A DNA stretch of 64,000 nt from Capitulum mitella (lineage: Eukaryota; Arthropoda; Thecostraca; Pollicipedomorpha; Pollicipedidae). Position numbers and translations under genes: made by a program. The stretch lies in NCBI GenBank assembly GCA_030062745.1, contig CP099848.1:6627685-6691684 (forward strand), read 5' to 3'. The notes beneath the pieces are model-generated. The model saw nothing but the letters and a program-made list of their open reading frames with translations, was not told where the DNA came from and did not search any database. Each line of letters opens with the position of its first letter. The first letter of the stretch is position 1. Shown in pieces: positions 39,958-52,255 of the stretch.

Positions 39958-42024
39958 AAAAGTTTCTGAAAACGAACTTGGTTAGAAATTAAGGCCAAAA
40001 TGCATTTTACATTTTGTGATGATTACATGATGTGACAAATTTAAAAGCTTCATCACGAGTGTTAATGGGAACTATTTATATTATTACACGAGTGTATTAT
40101 TACACGAGTGTCAATGGGACCTGTCAGAAAAACCACCGCAGACTCGTATGTTTCGCATATAGCCCACGAGTTCAAAGAATATTTGGGACGGGACAATTAC
40201 TCTTATTACATTCGTCTGACAAGTAAGCATGATTTTTATGCCAGGAATCTCCATTTTTTGTTTATTGAGCTTGTAGTTCAAATGTCTGCGGCTCTTTCTC
40301 GACTTCTGAGACGTGTCAGTTCTCAAACTGGCGTGGTGTCAGTTTCAGTCACCGACGTCTTCCGTTAAGTTGGTTGACAGTCGCGTGACAAGCAAACGCC
40401 ATTTGTTGCCAAGAGGCTTAGATAGAGGAGCACTTATTTTGTCATTGCCTACATGCAGTTAAGGATAAATAAATGCAGAGTTTGGCTAAATGGATGAGCC
40501 CTCTAATGCCTACACTGCCTTAGATACCACCCTTAGGGCCTCATGTCGAATTTATATATATTTAAATGTACTTAAAAAAAACACACTTCCGCTGGCACAT
40601 CCTCCAAAAAATACGCAAAGGGCTACGAAGTATAAGCGGTGGTCTTGATTTGAAGGAATCAGCGGAGATAAGCAGAAGTTCCTGGAGTTTAGCCTGTTCA
40701 GCCGTGCAGCTACTCATTTTATACCGTTAATCTCTGACAGTTAACGGCCTGTTTCTCGGGCTTTGACTCACTGGGACGGACGTTCGCGTGTCATCCGCCA
40801 TACCGGGTGTGTGCAGTTTTGACGTATGACTGGCGCATGAAGCAGTCTGTGGCGGGAGCCGTCTGGACGGACGGCAGCGAGCTGCAGCCGCGGTCGACAC
40901 TCGCTCGGCGAAATGTAAATGATGCGAGAAAAGCCGCCTAAAGATCAGACGGTGCACAGTAGCCATCGCAGCCGTCTTCCCGCGATGAGGCCACAGAAAT
41001 ACATCTGCGACAGGGTTCGAGAAGTCCCGTCAGATACAACAGGGCGCTCAAAGAGCGCCAATGAGGAGGTACACGTAAAGCTCGATGACCCTGGGCGTCC
41101 AACGGTCAAACTTCTATTGCGCAAAAGTCCCAAATGAGGCGGACTAATCAAACATATTGTGAAGCATACACGTAACATGGGTTACGGATGCATTCATGAC
41201 TGTGCTACCAGTATCCGGCGAGAGTATTAGCTTTCGTTCATTCGTACGCGAATCTTTAACTGCGCAGTATGCGATTTCCATCTTTCTGGCACTTGAACAC
41301 CACGAGCTGGACAAAACTTAAGTCCAGACATGCGTCAACATGAACATGTTTGAAAGCTGAAGCTTGCTTGCTGATGCTTACCTCTTTAAATAAGCTGCTG
41401 TCGATAATCTTCTTATCGTGTCGATTTTAGAACAAACTGCAAGCAGTTTGCACCAGCAGCTGATCGTCTTGCAAAGCATTTGCCTGACTTTTTCCCCAAA
41501 CGCAAGAATAATAATTGTGGATTTTCGATACACATGCAGGAATACTGAATTCTTAGACATGAAATTGGAAACTAAATGCCATTACCAAAACGGAACAGAT
41601 ATACAAGACATTGTCTGTTACATTCATGGCATCTTGGGGCTTTGGCACGCAGAGCCATCTGGTGGTTGAAGTTTTGCTTGAACACCTCGCTGAGCTCTGC
41701 TCCGAACGTGTATTTCGTCGTTAAAACAAACTTGGTTCTAAAAAGCAAAAACAGATGTTTCTGCCAAATCCAGCACTACGTAAACAACGTTATTTGCTCG
41801 GATGTCTGCATGGAGTTTGACAAGAATTGCCACTTGAAGAGATTCCAAAGCAGCTGCACCGAAGACAATTTCATTGCTTTATATAAAATGTGGTCCGATT
41901 GGCTTACTAGAGTGATAATGGGAGTTGCAGCCAGTGCCAAGTAGAGATTGTTTCATGGATACCGATTCCAACACCTGGCCGCGCAGTTTCAGGTAACGGC
42001 GGATTTTGTGGCGAAGGTTTAACG

Positions 42025-42190
42025 TGCCGCCATTGGTGCGACGCGACCGTGTAGTAGTCAGCTTGCCCTATGTTGGCCAGTTGCCAGCTGACCCGAGGGC
42101 CAAATACTGAGCGCCGGGGCGACTCGAACCCGTCCTGCCGGGATGAGGAAACGAGCGCTCTCCAGCTGCTTTCCAGCTGAGTTACCCATC
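42025..42190 (-). repeat. tRNA-derived SINE, copy 2
   Basis: The minus-strand head carries TAACTCAGCTGG with AGAGCGCTCG (A-box region) and an exact B-box, GGTTCGAGTCG. The body, with GGTCAGCTGGCAACTG and GCTGACTACTACACGGTCG, is shared with 39801-39957. The tRNA-like head plus unrelated body defines a SINE rather than a tRNA gene. Confidence 0.7.
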
Positions 42191-44857
42191 ACGGTAGCTC
42201 ATTCATAAAGATTACCCAAGGAACGGTGGCCGATGGACGCGTTTTATTTTGCATCCATACGGTTTTTTTCCAGGTAGGTCAACGCATTAGTTTCCAGGCG
42301 AATATGATGCTGTGGTATTTATATTCAAAGCAAAGAAAAATATTTGCGAACATCCTTAAAACCAACAAAGCGCTTCACTAGCACTAAATAACTATAGGTT
42401 GATAAATAACAACCAGTATCGATGGGGCAGAAATGCCTGGATAATAGACAGCGATGCTGAAAGCCGAGCTATCCACATACAAAAGAATGCAACTGTCTGT
42501 CTGCGTCATTGATCTGCCTATGCCTGACTGAAATGCTGGTTTATAGCGAGACGACCGCTAAAGGTGCGACGGAAAAGGTGGCCCGAACTGCGCTGCACAC
42601 GCTGATTTAAAGGATTTGTATTAATTTTCCGGTCTGCGCAACACAAGCTCTAGAAAGGGTCCATTGCAAGCGATTTGCAGTGCTTGGGTCCGTCAGCACA
42701 ATGCAAGCTCGATTCGTGTACTGGACCGTGGAAGCATTAACTGAAAGTTTCTGCTTGCTGAATGCCACGCGCTCCTGACGCCTTCCACGAAACTTGGTAA
42801 TCGCTCATACTTTCGGCTAAAAGCAAAATGCGTCAAAATGGATGGCTGCATGTACTTTGCCAGCAATTGTCTTCGAAGTTGGCCAATGCCCCGAAAGCTG
42901 CCACATCGCGGATAGGCATTCAAAGTTTTAATGGCGACTGTAATATTGGGACCTGTCAAAAGCCGGGACATTATCATTACGATATCCATAATTCTACTGC
43001 GGCGACGTGACATGATATTGATGCGAATTGTCGCTGCATCGGCCGAAATGGGTTGGTTGCCTGGAAACAAGGCAAACCAAGCAAACTTTAAAAACACGGA
43101 AAACTTGCCGACTATTCAGTGCCGGGCGGCCATCGATTGACATAAAGGAGCCGCACCGGCGGGGAAGGGCGGGGAACACTTGCCAGAGCGACATCGAGGA
43201 TGGGGGCCGGCCGCGCGCGAAAAACTTCCTTCTGCCAGTCAATAGAGCCTTTTACAAGTGATCGAGTAAAAGAGGGTCTTTCACTCCCCTCAGGGGACTC
43301 AACAGAGGCTCACACGAATAGCTGCGGTCTGTGCAGTCACTCTCCGCATGGCCAGGTTATGGCCGGCTGATCGATTAGAGAGTAGGCGACTGGCACCCAG
43401 TGCGGGCTCGGCGGACAGGGCAGCTTGTCGACCCAGCCTGCTCGCGGGGGAGACGGGAGAACCAGTTGTCTGCGCGGGCAGCGACTGAGGAAGGCCGCGA
43501 GAACGCTGAACTCAGTAAAAACCCGGCTACGAGGAAAACACTATTCCGCGCGCAAAAACTTTATGTGGATGGCATTAGCATGACATATTTGCCTCATAAA
43601 AATTCCATATTTGCCGACATCTGTGCAGGAATTCATCATACTCCGAAGCCGGATGTTCCCAGAAAAAGAAAACAGAATGCTCCCCACGGCGCGAAACAAG
43701 CGAAAGGTCAGTAACCTTTTCGCAAGGGCCTGGGAATAGAGCCAGGACTACAGAATCGTAGCGGCAAGATGTGAGCAGTAATAAAATGCTTGTTGTTTGC
43801 GTCAGTCCTTGCAAAACACTGTCATTGCTGGGTGCCATAAAGGGGACCCATAAAGGACTTCGCATCTTTGAGGAACTTTTTGATCTGATGAGCTACAAAA
43901 GCAACTGATGGAAACTGCTGCATTGCTCCAAAGTCATAGAATAAAAAGCAGATGTTTATTCAACGTTCTGCCGAGCAACGTTGGTTGCCCTGTCTTCAGC
44001 GCAAACGAGACGGACGATAGGACTGGGGATGATATGCGTTCACTTGTGTCACTTCTGTCGCTAACGGCATCGCATGCAATATCAGCAGGACAGCACAAGA
44101 ACTGCCTTCCCCGTATCGAAACGAGACACAACTGGCACCCGTCTCCAGGGTACGATGACGCACGACACTGGCGTGGGATCTCTGCCGACATCCCAGATGG
44201 GATGGGTCTGTGGGAGAAGGATTCTGGTGTTGCTGGGGCTGTGAGAGCTTCAAACAACCAGTTCACGTTCACGAGTGCTGTTCCCAGCGGAGATCTAGCC
44301 GCAGTCGATACTTGTTGGAGGTAGCCCTAAGCCTAGGCAGAACTCGATATGATGTTTTTTTTTGTTGTTCGTTGTTGAATAATTTTACACATCACTTCAT
44401 TTTCCTGCTCGTTTCATCCAGCATGATCTATACCATGTTTAAAGTTGAAATAAATTGGAGTTAAATGCATACGCAATGCTTAGAACAGTACATGTACTTA
44501 TAACTTTTGTCAAATTACGCTAACACGCGCCCTTCTGCCATTCCAGCGGTTGGCCTTAAGGACGGACCCCTGACCGATGGCCTGCAATTTCTCATGCGCG
44601 CCTGTACTCCCCTTGACCGATCAGGTCAGTCTGTGACGTATGGTGTGACGTGATCGGCGATGTCAAAGCCTCCAGTAGGGCATCCAGCGGGATTATTGTT
44701 ATTGTTTGACGCATGAGCTTCTCTGAGAAGTGCACCGATAGTTTCTATTCGATTTCGGCCGAACTTTTTCCAGAAGTCAGTGCCTTACGTGCAAGGTCTC
44801 ATCAGTGTGAAGCGACAGTCGTTAACGTCTCTCAAATAGGAAACGCAGGGTTTGACA
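42191..44857. other. Intergenic DNA, no gene recognised
   Basis: Several short frames are present, but none has a domain or matching splice sites. No RNA gene or transposon end was recognised. Confidence 0.5.
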
Positions 44858-44861
44858 TCAA

Positions 44862-46076
44862 CCCGCCCCCAACTGGCGGGGGGCGCTTGACCGCCCCCCC
44901 CCCCACTGAGGTTTTTCTGGGATTGCAAGAGAACGAACAAACACAGAGCCACGATACTTTGTGTACCTTTTGCATGATCATTTCTACACCTTGTGTTAAA
45001 GTTTTGACCTCAGGTCATGTCAGGTGCTTGACCTAGGTCAGGTCAAACGGACCTATGTCCAAAGAAGTTTAGCGCCTGTAACTTTTTTAGAAAACAAGAT
45101 ATCACAATAATACTTTCAGGGATTAGTGATATTGATAAATGCAACAAATCTGCTATCTGAGATGTTTCGGAATTTTCCAGGTTATCGACCTAAGGTCAAA
45201 CCCATTTTTAAAACATGTCGTTTTTTTCGGAAATTGACGGAATATTTCATATACTTTTAGTGTGCAGTAAATCAGACATCTAGTTAACGTCACTGGGCAA
45301 AGTATCAATGACTTCCAGCCATTGACCTGAGGTCAGATCACGAATAACTATTGTGGGCCAAAATGTACCACAGTCAAAATCAGCGATGAATTACTCAGAA
45401 TGGGTAGAAAATGGCAGAACTGGCTTGCACAGACGTAAATAATACCAGGAACCTCAAAAGTTTGAATAAATTGCATAGTTTGGAATTAAACAGGCTCTCG
45501 CGAATAAAGCTCCGCCAGTTGTGTAGATTGGTAACGAATGATTTTTTCAAAATCTAAACATGGAAAACCACCACAAGAACCACTAAGATCAATAAAATTT
45601 ACATGAATAGGCTTTTTCGCGAAAATAAAGGCACACTTAAATTAGTTCCCGTCATTTTCTTACTGCGTACGGCTGCGGTGCACGCCGACAGCCGGCTTAA
45701 AAATTGCCGTGTCTTTAACTCAACGTTTCGGCGTATATATTAAACAAATTCTAGAAATTATATGTGTATCGGCATCTGCGGACCTTTACTTGTGCGCTGG
45801 TGCCTTTACCTATGCGTTATTAGTCACAGCCCTTGAAATTCAGGCCGTTTCTCAGTCGCATGCAGTCGGCTATGAGAAAACATATATAGGACGTAAATTG
45901 CTTACATATTATCTAAAACTAAAAATGAGACCAGTTTCGAGCTCTACTCGTCACAAGCTTTCCAACGGTGTGCTTATTTTTATCGTGCGGCCAACCGTTT
46001 GTGAGTTAGAGGGGGGACGGCCAACTGCCCCTTCCCAGTCGAGCGTGATCGTGGCCGACCGACGGTCGTGCGCGGG
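44862..46076 (+). mobile_element. TTAA-flanked, piggyBac-like non-autonomous element, copy 2
   Basis: The unit starts CCCGCCCCC after TCAA (44858-44861, a worn TTAA) and ends GTGCGCGGG before an intact TTAA at 46077-46080. It aligns along most of its 1215 bp with 37161-38394, including the poly-C tract, a GAGAACGAACAAA block, GTGTACCTTTTG, repeated AGGTCA-like words and a GCATCTGCG block near the right end. No transposase is encoded. Confidence 0.7.
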
Positions 46077-46551
46077 TTAACAGTACCATTTTTTTTTTTT
46101 TGCTTGCGATCTACCTGGCTCATTTGATACTATGAGCAAAAGTACGGACAAATCGAATAGTGATTACATTAGACAGAGCGTAACAATAAAAAAACCACTA
46201 CAAGCATTCCGAAATATAACAGTGCTTGGTAGCGTCATCGCCTAAAGGCGTATTTTCTGTCGTTGCGACCAAAGAGCGGTCTCAGTTTAGGTCAGAGTCT
46301 AAAGGCGTATTTTCTGGCGCGGCAAAGAGCCCCCTCAGTTGTCTGGGTCGGACCCGGGAGCAAAATCGCTTCATGTTGCAAACGTTTCGGCTCGCGAGAC
46401 AAGCGCGCCCGCGAGACAAGCTGTGCTTAGTAAAGCGGAGCTTTGACTGACCGGTGATAAGCTTTGCCGCATGAGCCCTGACTTAGATATACTGACGTGG
46501 CATACATTGCTACTCGCTTCCAGATACTCGGAATTTATGAACATCTCTTAA

Positions 46552-46800
46552 CCCTCGCCCGTGTATCGGGGGGAGGGGATGATGCAACTCCCCGAGGTTT
46601 TCCGGGGACAGTTTCCGAACGGTTTGTTTGATCGATCTGAAACTTGGTGTACCTTCTGGGGCATCCTCTCCGCATCTTATGGCGAAATTTTTTTCTACGT
46701 TGCCATTGTAACGAGTTATGACGTCACAACGGGAACCAAGTCAGTCGTTTCTGCGTGCTGACGTGGCCGGTTTACAACGGTCTCAGTGTTGTCTCACTGT
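46552..46800 (+). mobile_element. Probable fragment of the same TTAA family
   Basis: TTAA at 46548-46551 is followed by CCCTCGCCCGTG and then CCCCGAGGTTTTCC and GAAACTTGGTGTACCTT, blocks found in the same order in the 5' part of the other copies. The right end is not resolved and the stretch runs into a TA microsatellite. A CRE octamer lies at 46719-46726. Confidence 0.45.
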
Positions 46801-46828
46801 AAGACGGTTGGAGCGCAGAGATACAATA

Positions 46829-46831
<3 letters not shown>

Positions 46832-46898
<67 letters not shown>
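46832..46898. repeat. TA dinucleotide microsatellite
   Basis: A 67-bp uninterrupted alternating TA tract. It produces spurious Ile/Tyr-rich open frames on both strands. Confidence 0.95.
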
Positions 46899-46902
<4 letters not shown>

Positions 46903-47760
46903 CGAATCCAAATTGTATATTCCACTAGACTATAAATATATTTAATAGGCTTATGGTCGCTGCCAAGATTATCGAGGATGTAAACTGAGGTCATGAGCTA
47001 CGGCGGGAAACACGTCACTTTTTATCTTTGGAAATGCCGCAAGAAATAGGTATCGCAAAGCAACCTTTATATTCGGGTTGTTTCAGGTGCAAGGCATCGA
47101 ATGATATAAACTTTGCTTAATTTTTCTTCCATTTCATCAAAAGAGGGAGCAATGCAGCGAACGCCTCACTTCCGTTCCGACGGGCGCCCCGGCCTCGGCC
47201 GCGGAGTGATCAGTTTACAATATCACGGCTTGCCTAAAATTAGCTTCTGTGTTTGATATCAAATCGAAAAACGCCCTAAGGTCATCTAGGTAACGATTTT
47301 TAGCTGTTTCGAGATCATTCTAGGTCACTGGCTTTAGATAACCCTGGATGACCCAGGATGACCTTGGATGACCTAAGATCCCAAGATTTAAGATCTAAGT
47401 TTTAAGACACAAGATCCTAATACCTAAGATGACCTAAGATTTGTATGTTATTCGACAATAGTTCTTGTTAATTGAAATGCTACATTTTACTTCAACATCT
47501 ATTATTATCTACAAAAATGCCTCTACAGCTCCGAGAACCCATTTAAGCCGCCGACCGCGCATGACAAAAACTGGCCTAACATGACCTGGATCGGACTCCA
47601 TGGGTAAAATACAATCATGTGATGCACAGGCAGACTTACAAATGATTGACGAACAGCATGGTATCCGTTCCGTTTCATCATTTATTCTTCGACGTTCATT
47701 TGCGCTTAAACTAAAAAAAGTACCACTTTCTGCCAATTTTTTTTCCTTTGACCCGACCTG

Positions 47761-47813
47761 GAAAGTCATCAATCGATCGATCGAGAAATCGATCGATTGA
47801 CCAAGAAAGTCAT
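47761..47813. repeat. Small palindrome flanked by 9-bp direct repeats
   Basis: CAATCGATCGAT (47770-47781) and ATCGATCGATTG (47788-47799) are perfect inverted arms around a 6-nt loop. GAAAGTCAT occurs directly repeated at 47761-47769 and 47805-47813. The layout resembles a tiny foldback insertion with a target duplication, but chance or slippage could also produce it. Confidence 0.55.
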
Positions 47814-48125
47814 GGCCTGGGACCATAGAAAGGGATACCAGTCGCGAGACCTCGTCACGCGTACCACGCTGCTTTTCCGCGACGCTCCAGGACGCACGGT
47901 GTGGAAATGGCGGGGGTCGTACCAATCCCCCCTATACGTTCTTGTTACGCAGAGGGCCCAGTACGGGTGAAGGTTGAAACAGGTGTCTTTTAAAAACAGA
48001 AAAGGACGTAACACTACGGTGGAATGCAGTAGGCACCACAAATGTTTCTGAGATATTAAAACAGTCGAATGTTGAGTTCCCGGAGAGCCCACTGGATGGT
48101 GGTGTACGGTGTTCTTGGAGACCTT

Positions 48126-48267
48126 CTTGGTGGTTGTTTGCCTGTATCCCCTAAAGCGCGGCTTGTGGCTCTTAGAAGAGCTGGGGATCTTACTCTCTTG
48201 CTTACTCCCCAGCTCTTCTAAGAGCCACAACCCACACTATAAGTCATACAGGCCAACAACTACCAAG
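48126..48267. repeat. Long inverted repeat able to form a hairpin
   Basis: The inner arms 48163-48187 and 48206-48230 are perfectly complementary over 25 bp around an 18-nt loop. The outer arms 48126-48147 and 48246-48267 are complementary with few mismatches. The 15-bp segments between them are more diverged but equal in length, so one inverted duplication of about 62 bp explains all three parts. Read outward on opposite strands, the arms encode related peptides (SSSKSHKPRF and SSSKSHNPHY, then YRQTTTK and YRPTTTK), suggesting that a coding-like source was duplicated. Confidence 0.8.
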
Positions 48268-49644
48268 GAAACAAAGCAGTCAAAAGCTAACATAAATGGG
48301 CTATCTCCTAAAACTGCAATCACCGTTGCAATACGCAATTCACGTCTTGACACCTGCAATCACAGGTCAAAAACAGGAGGCCTCCGGAGGTTTTAACAGT
48401 TCCATATGTTTTGCACCTGACCGCTGACCCCTAACTTGACGGCCAAGAAACCATTACCGCCGAAGCTTTTAGCATTTTCCTCGACTGCTGACTTGTTTCA
48501 AACCGCCTGCATTACCGCAGACACATATCTCTTACAAAAACAAGAACTCCCAAAAACATTTCGCCTCAGTTCCTGCGGCGAGCCAAAAGCTCTGGCATCC
48601 CGCGCAACGGGCGTTCCCATGGATTCGGTCGGTCCGCCGACGGGCTCGGATAACGCCAGATTAGCCTTCACCTTCCGGCATGCGCCATCGCTCTGCACGG
48701 CCAAACTGGTTCCCGGACATATGGCAGGCCGGCAACAGAAGAGCCGAGAGCCGCAGCGGTTCACTGACATCACTCTCGCCACTAAGGGTCACAGATGGCG
48801 CCGCCTGTCACCAGGCGCCGGGTGTCCGCTGGCCGTTAGTAGCGACACCTAGGAATAGCTGCCGTGAAAGCAGAGTCACCTAGTGACTGGTGCGAAAACA
48901 GTGCAGTGCTTGTGGCGCCTACAATGTAATTTACCTGCGGAAGCACGAGTCATGCAGTCACTGCAGGTGCGGGAGATTCTTCTGGTTCACCAAGTAATGA
49001 CCAAGCTTTACCCAATGGCTCATAAATGTCATGACGTACAAATGTTTCCTTGCTTCTGTTTTCCTTTTTTTGTAAACAAACCTTGTTCGTGACGAAAGAT
49101 GTTCACGACAAACCAATGCCCTACAAGCCAAACGCATTGTGAGGTACAGCGCAGCGCAGCCTGCTTTACTTACATTCAGATTGGGAAGCATGATGTAAAA
49201 AAAAAACGGCGCATTGATTTCCCTTTGATGCATCTGACGGGGCAAACCGACCGTTCCGTATAAAGATCCGGTACAAAGGAAACATCATGTGAATTAATGG
49301 GGAGAAATTTCGTCCCGCTTTGTTTTTTGCCTAGCGGAACAGAACAGCCGTCTTTGGAAAAAGTGAAACAAAAACAAAACAGAGCGAAACAATTTGGCCA
49401 GGTCATCATAGACCAGGTCATATGACGTCATAACCTGATCATAGATACGCTCTTCCGGTACTGTTCGGACTCAGGTGTCTGTATGTCCCTTGGGGCATGG
49501 CTTGAGCGGAACTCATTAGGGATGGGACGAAAGCGAAATCTTTTTTCACGCAAGTCATATTTTACCTAAGGTGAGGAACACAGTGATTATTTGTTAGATT
49601 CGAACAATGCCAATTTAGCTTCCTTTCTAAGACGAATCTGCTTT

Positions 49645-49754
49645 GAGGGCTAGTATCGCAGATACGGAGAAACAGATACAATTTCTGGGCTTTTCGCGAG
49701 AGGGCTAGTATCGCCGATACGGAGAAACAAATACAATTTCTGGGCTTTTTGCGA
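49645..49754 (+). repeat. 55-bp tandem duplication
   Basis: Two consecutive, nearly identical 55-bp units begin GAGGGCTAGTATCGC and end near TTTCTGGGCTTTT. The high identity points to a recent duplication. No function is apparent. Confidence 0.85.
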
Positions 49755-51700
49755 GATTCTCCATCCGAGCATACAAAAGGCCAAAAGTTCTGTTATAAGC
49801 TTTTGGCATTGTGACTCAGCTTGATCTTGCGTCCTTCTGGCAAGAAAATTATTTATCGTGGTAAAAGTGATTCATTTTGTTTCATATTTCCAATTATAAC
49901 CATTCCTACTATTTCGGGGTTTGATCCGACTTGTCATGCCATCCTGAAGCAAACAAACGAGTCGTGGTTGGAGCCTCAAAATAACTGGCTCTTGACTGCC
50001 TTTCGCGTTACGAAAATCGGATAATTGGTTTTCGAGAAAGGCAGGGGAAAACCTTCCCCAGTAAATGGAGAGTGGCAAAACATTCCAGTCGGTATCAAGT
50101 CAATATTCACTCAATAATCCATTATTTCAGTCGGTTCCAAGTCAATATAGAAACAATATTCCAGTCAGCTTTACCAAACTTCATTATTTTCCTCCCAAGC
50201 AATTGCAAGTTTGAACACCACGCTCACCCATGATGTTGTTCAGTGTTGTTAACGAGCGGCTCAGAAACAGATGCAGAAAAAGACTAAGAGAGCAAACACC
50301 ACTCCCTGAATAACCAATAACCATGTGGACAGAAGAGCTTGCCGCCGAACGTATCGCAAATTCAGCTGCAAAAAAATGAGCTATCCTCCTGTGAAAGCTT
50401 AACATTTGGTGTCCAGCGGTTCCGAAGTTATGGGTCTTTCAAACAAACTTATGGCCGGACCGGCACGGAACAGCAGTTGAATTTGATTTTTTCTTTCAGT
50501 GGAAGTAAGACACCCAGGCAACCGTTTGACACATATTTAACCCTGTTAGCCTAATTATGTTGAAACGAAAACAGTGAGAGCATTTTCGGTATTTTTTTTA
50601 TTTCCCATTTATTTCTCAGCAGTTATGCTATGCATTCTTAGGGTGCATGAATACCCGAAGGTCTCTTTTAAAAACAATCTTCCATTTTTTAACGGTATGC
50701 TGTAGTAGACGTTTCAATGCATGCACGTTTTCCTCATAGCGAACATCTTGACAACGAACAAAATAGAATTAGCGTCGCTGAGTTATTCCAATTAGAATAT
50801 AAGAACGGCGAAATTCCTTACTAAACAGTCCTATTCGTACCCTGCCAGTATCACCGTGCCCAAAATGCACTGATGCCCAATAACAGGAGGAAAATTTTAA
50901 ATACTGAATTAGTGTCAGCTGTTATTTGAGCAAAGATTAGGTTTATGGCTGTCAAAATACTCCAAGATAATTCAGGTGTCCTCCCATTACCCGGATATGA
51001 TTATGAGCTAACACCTGTCTAAATACGATTAGCACTTGATCACCACTTCCCTACAGCCACAAACCAGCAGAAAACGGGATAATTCCGCTCGTCGTTTTTG
51101 CAGCTGAAAGCTTATCAGCAGCGAAGCATTTATCACGAGGGCAGGAGAGCTTGCCCAAAATTACCAAGGGGGAGGGGGTAGATGATACTTAAAAGGCCAT
51201 TCGTAACATGGAAACCCAGTGTTACTTGACAATGAAATTGAGATGCATCTGCATCCCTGGATCTTCACCGGAGTTCCAAACAGCGGAGTTCCAAACACGG
51301 CTGCCTCGATTGGTAGCACTCGCTCCCTTCGGCTCTTCACTCATAAAATCTCCTCAAAGGACCATGAGCGGGGCTTTGCCAAAATGAATGAGGAAGCAGA
51401 CACCATTGCTGCGGTTAATTCTTTTCATGCGACACCACAGGCGTTCCTTATTTTCTCCGTTAACATAAGAATGTGCGTGCATCTTCTTCCAGTAACCTGC
51501 GTCGTGCACTTGACTGAAAGGCCAGCGGGTGTACGAGTGTGCGTGACCGTGTGACTGTTTCCTTTGGCTTTTACCTGACTTGACCTTTTCTTGACTCTTT
51601 TCGTTTCAGTTGCCGACTACAGGTCCGAATAGCCACCATGTGTTGTGGACGACCTTAATCAATGTCTGAATCTGAACCTGAATCATATCACAGCTCCACC
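49755..51700. other. Intergenic DNA upstream of the Sel1-repeat gene
   Basis: AT-richer DNA with short, unconvincing frames. Small direct repeats (CAGTCGGT with AAGTCAATAT) occur at about 50085-50165. No gene or RNA was recognised. Confidence 0.5.
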
Positions 51701-51734
51701 GATGGACAGGACTGATTGCCTTGTGACTTCACGC

Positions 51735-52102
51735 GTCGTCACGGCAACCCAAGTGGCACCGATGCAACTGCTGCACTGTACATCAGCGCACTGGAGCGCA
51801 GTTTGACTGCGGCGGTGACGTCCGCCGCCCGAGTCGACGCCTCGTCAGCCGCCGCGGTCCGTCGGTGCCGGCGGCCAGCGGCGGGGCCGCGTCGTTCGTC
51901 GGCTCGCGGGGGCGCGGGCCTGACGACGGCCCACCGCCACGTGGGCCACGGCGCCCTGTTGTGGCGACGCCGGGCGACCATCGACCGCGGCCTGGCTGCG
52001 TCCAGTGACGCGCCGCCGCCGCCGCCGGCCGCACCTGGCCCCGACCTGCGACCGGTGACCTCTGACCGGCGACCCGTGACCGGTGACCTGGCGGACGCGG
52101 CG
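51735..52102 (+). promoter_or_regulatory. GC-rich 5' region of the Sel1-repeat gene
   Basis: A CpG-rich patch directly upstream of the chosen ATG, likely promoter plus 5' leader. The frame of the first coding exon stays open through it but contains no ATG before 52103, and the translated text is Arg/Pro/Ala-rich, so it is probably untranslated. An X-box-like word, GTCGTCACGGCAAC (51735-51748), is one mismatch from the RFX consensus. Confidence 0.4.
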
Positions 52103-52255
52103 ATGGCGCCTCACTCGGGCCTGCGGCAACGGCGCAAGTCGTTCGACAAAAGCCAGTTCGAGCCGCCGGACTGGGACGAGACGCTGCCGTACGGTGGAAA
52201 GGTCTACCTGGCCCGCAGAAAGAAGCCGGACACGTGGGCCTGTGTGCTCCTCGAG
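52103..52255 (+). CDS. Sel1-repeat gene, coding exon 1
   Basis: Runs from the ATG to a strong donor, GAG|GTGAGG, and ends in phase 0 after 51 codons. It encodes the charged N-terminal region. Confidence 0.75.

Noticed and set aside
42120-42190. tRNA gene reading of the minus-strand A-box/B-box segment
   Set aside because: The same head plus body occurs at 39801-39957, which defines a SINE, and the acceptor stem does not pair.
46794-46994. Ile/Tyr-rich frames on both strands
   Set aside because: They are translations of the TA microsatellite.
48126-48267. Known microRNA gene
   Set aside because: The hairpin is too perfect and symmetric for a typical animal miRNA, and its arms match no conserved miRNA I can recall.
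51716-52102. N-terminal extension of the Sel1-repeat protein
   Set aside because: The frame is open but has no ATG before 52103 and is low-complexity. It is better explained as leader and promoter DNA.
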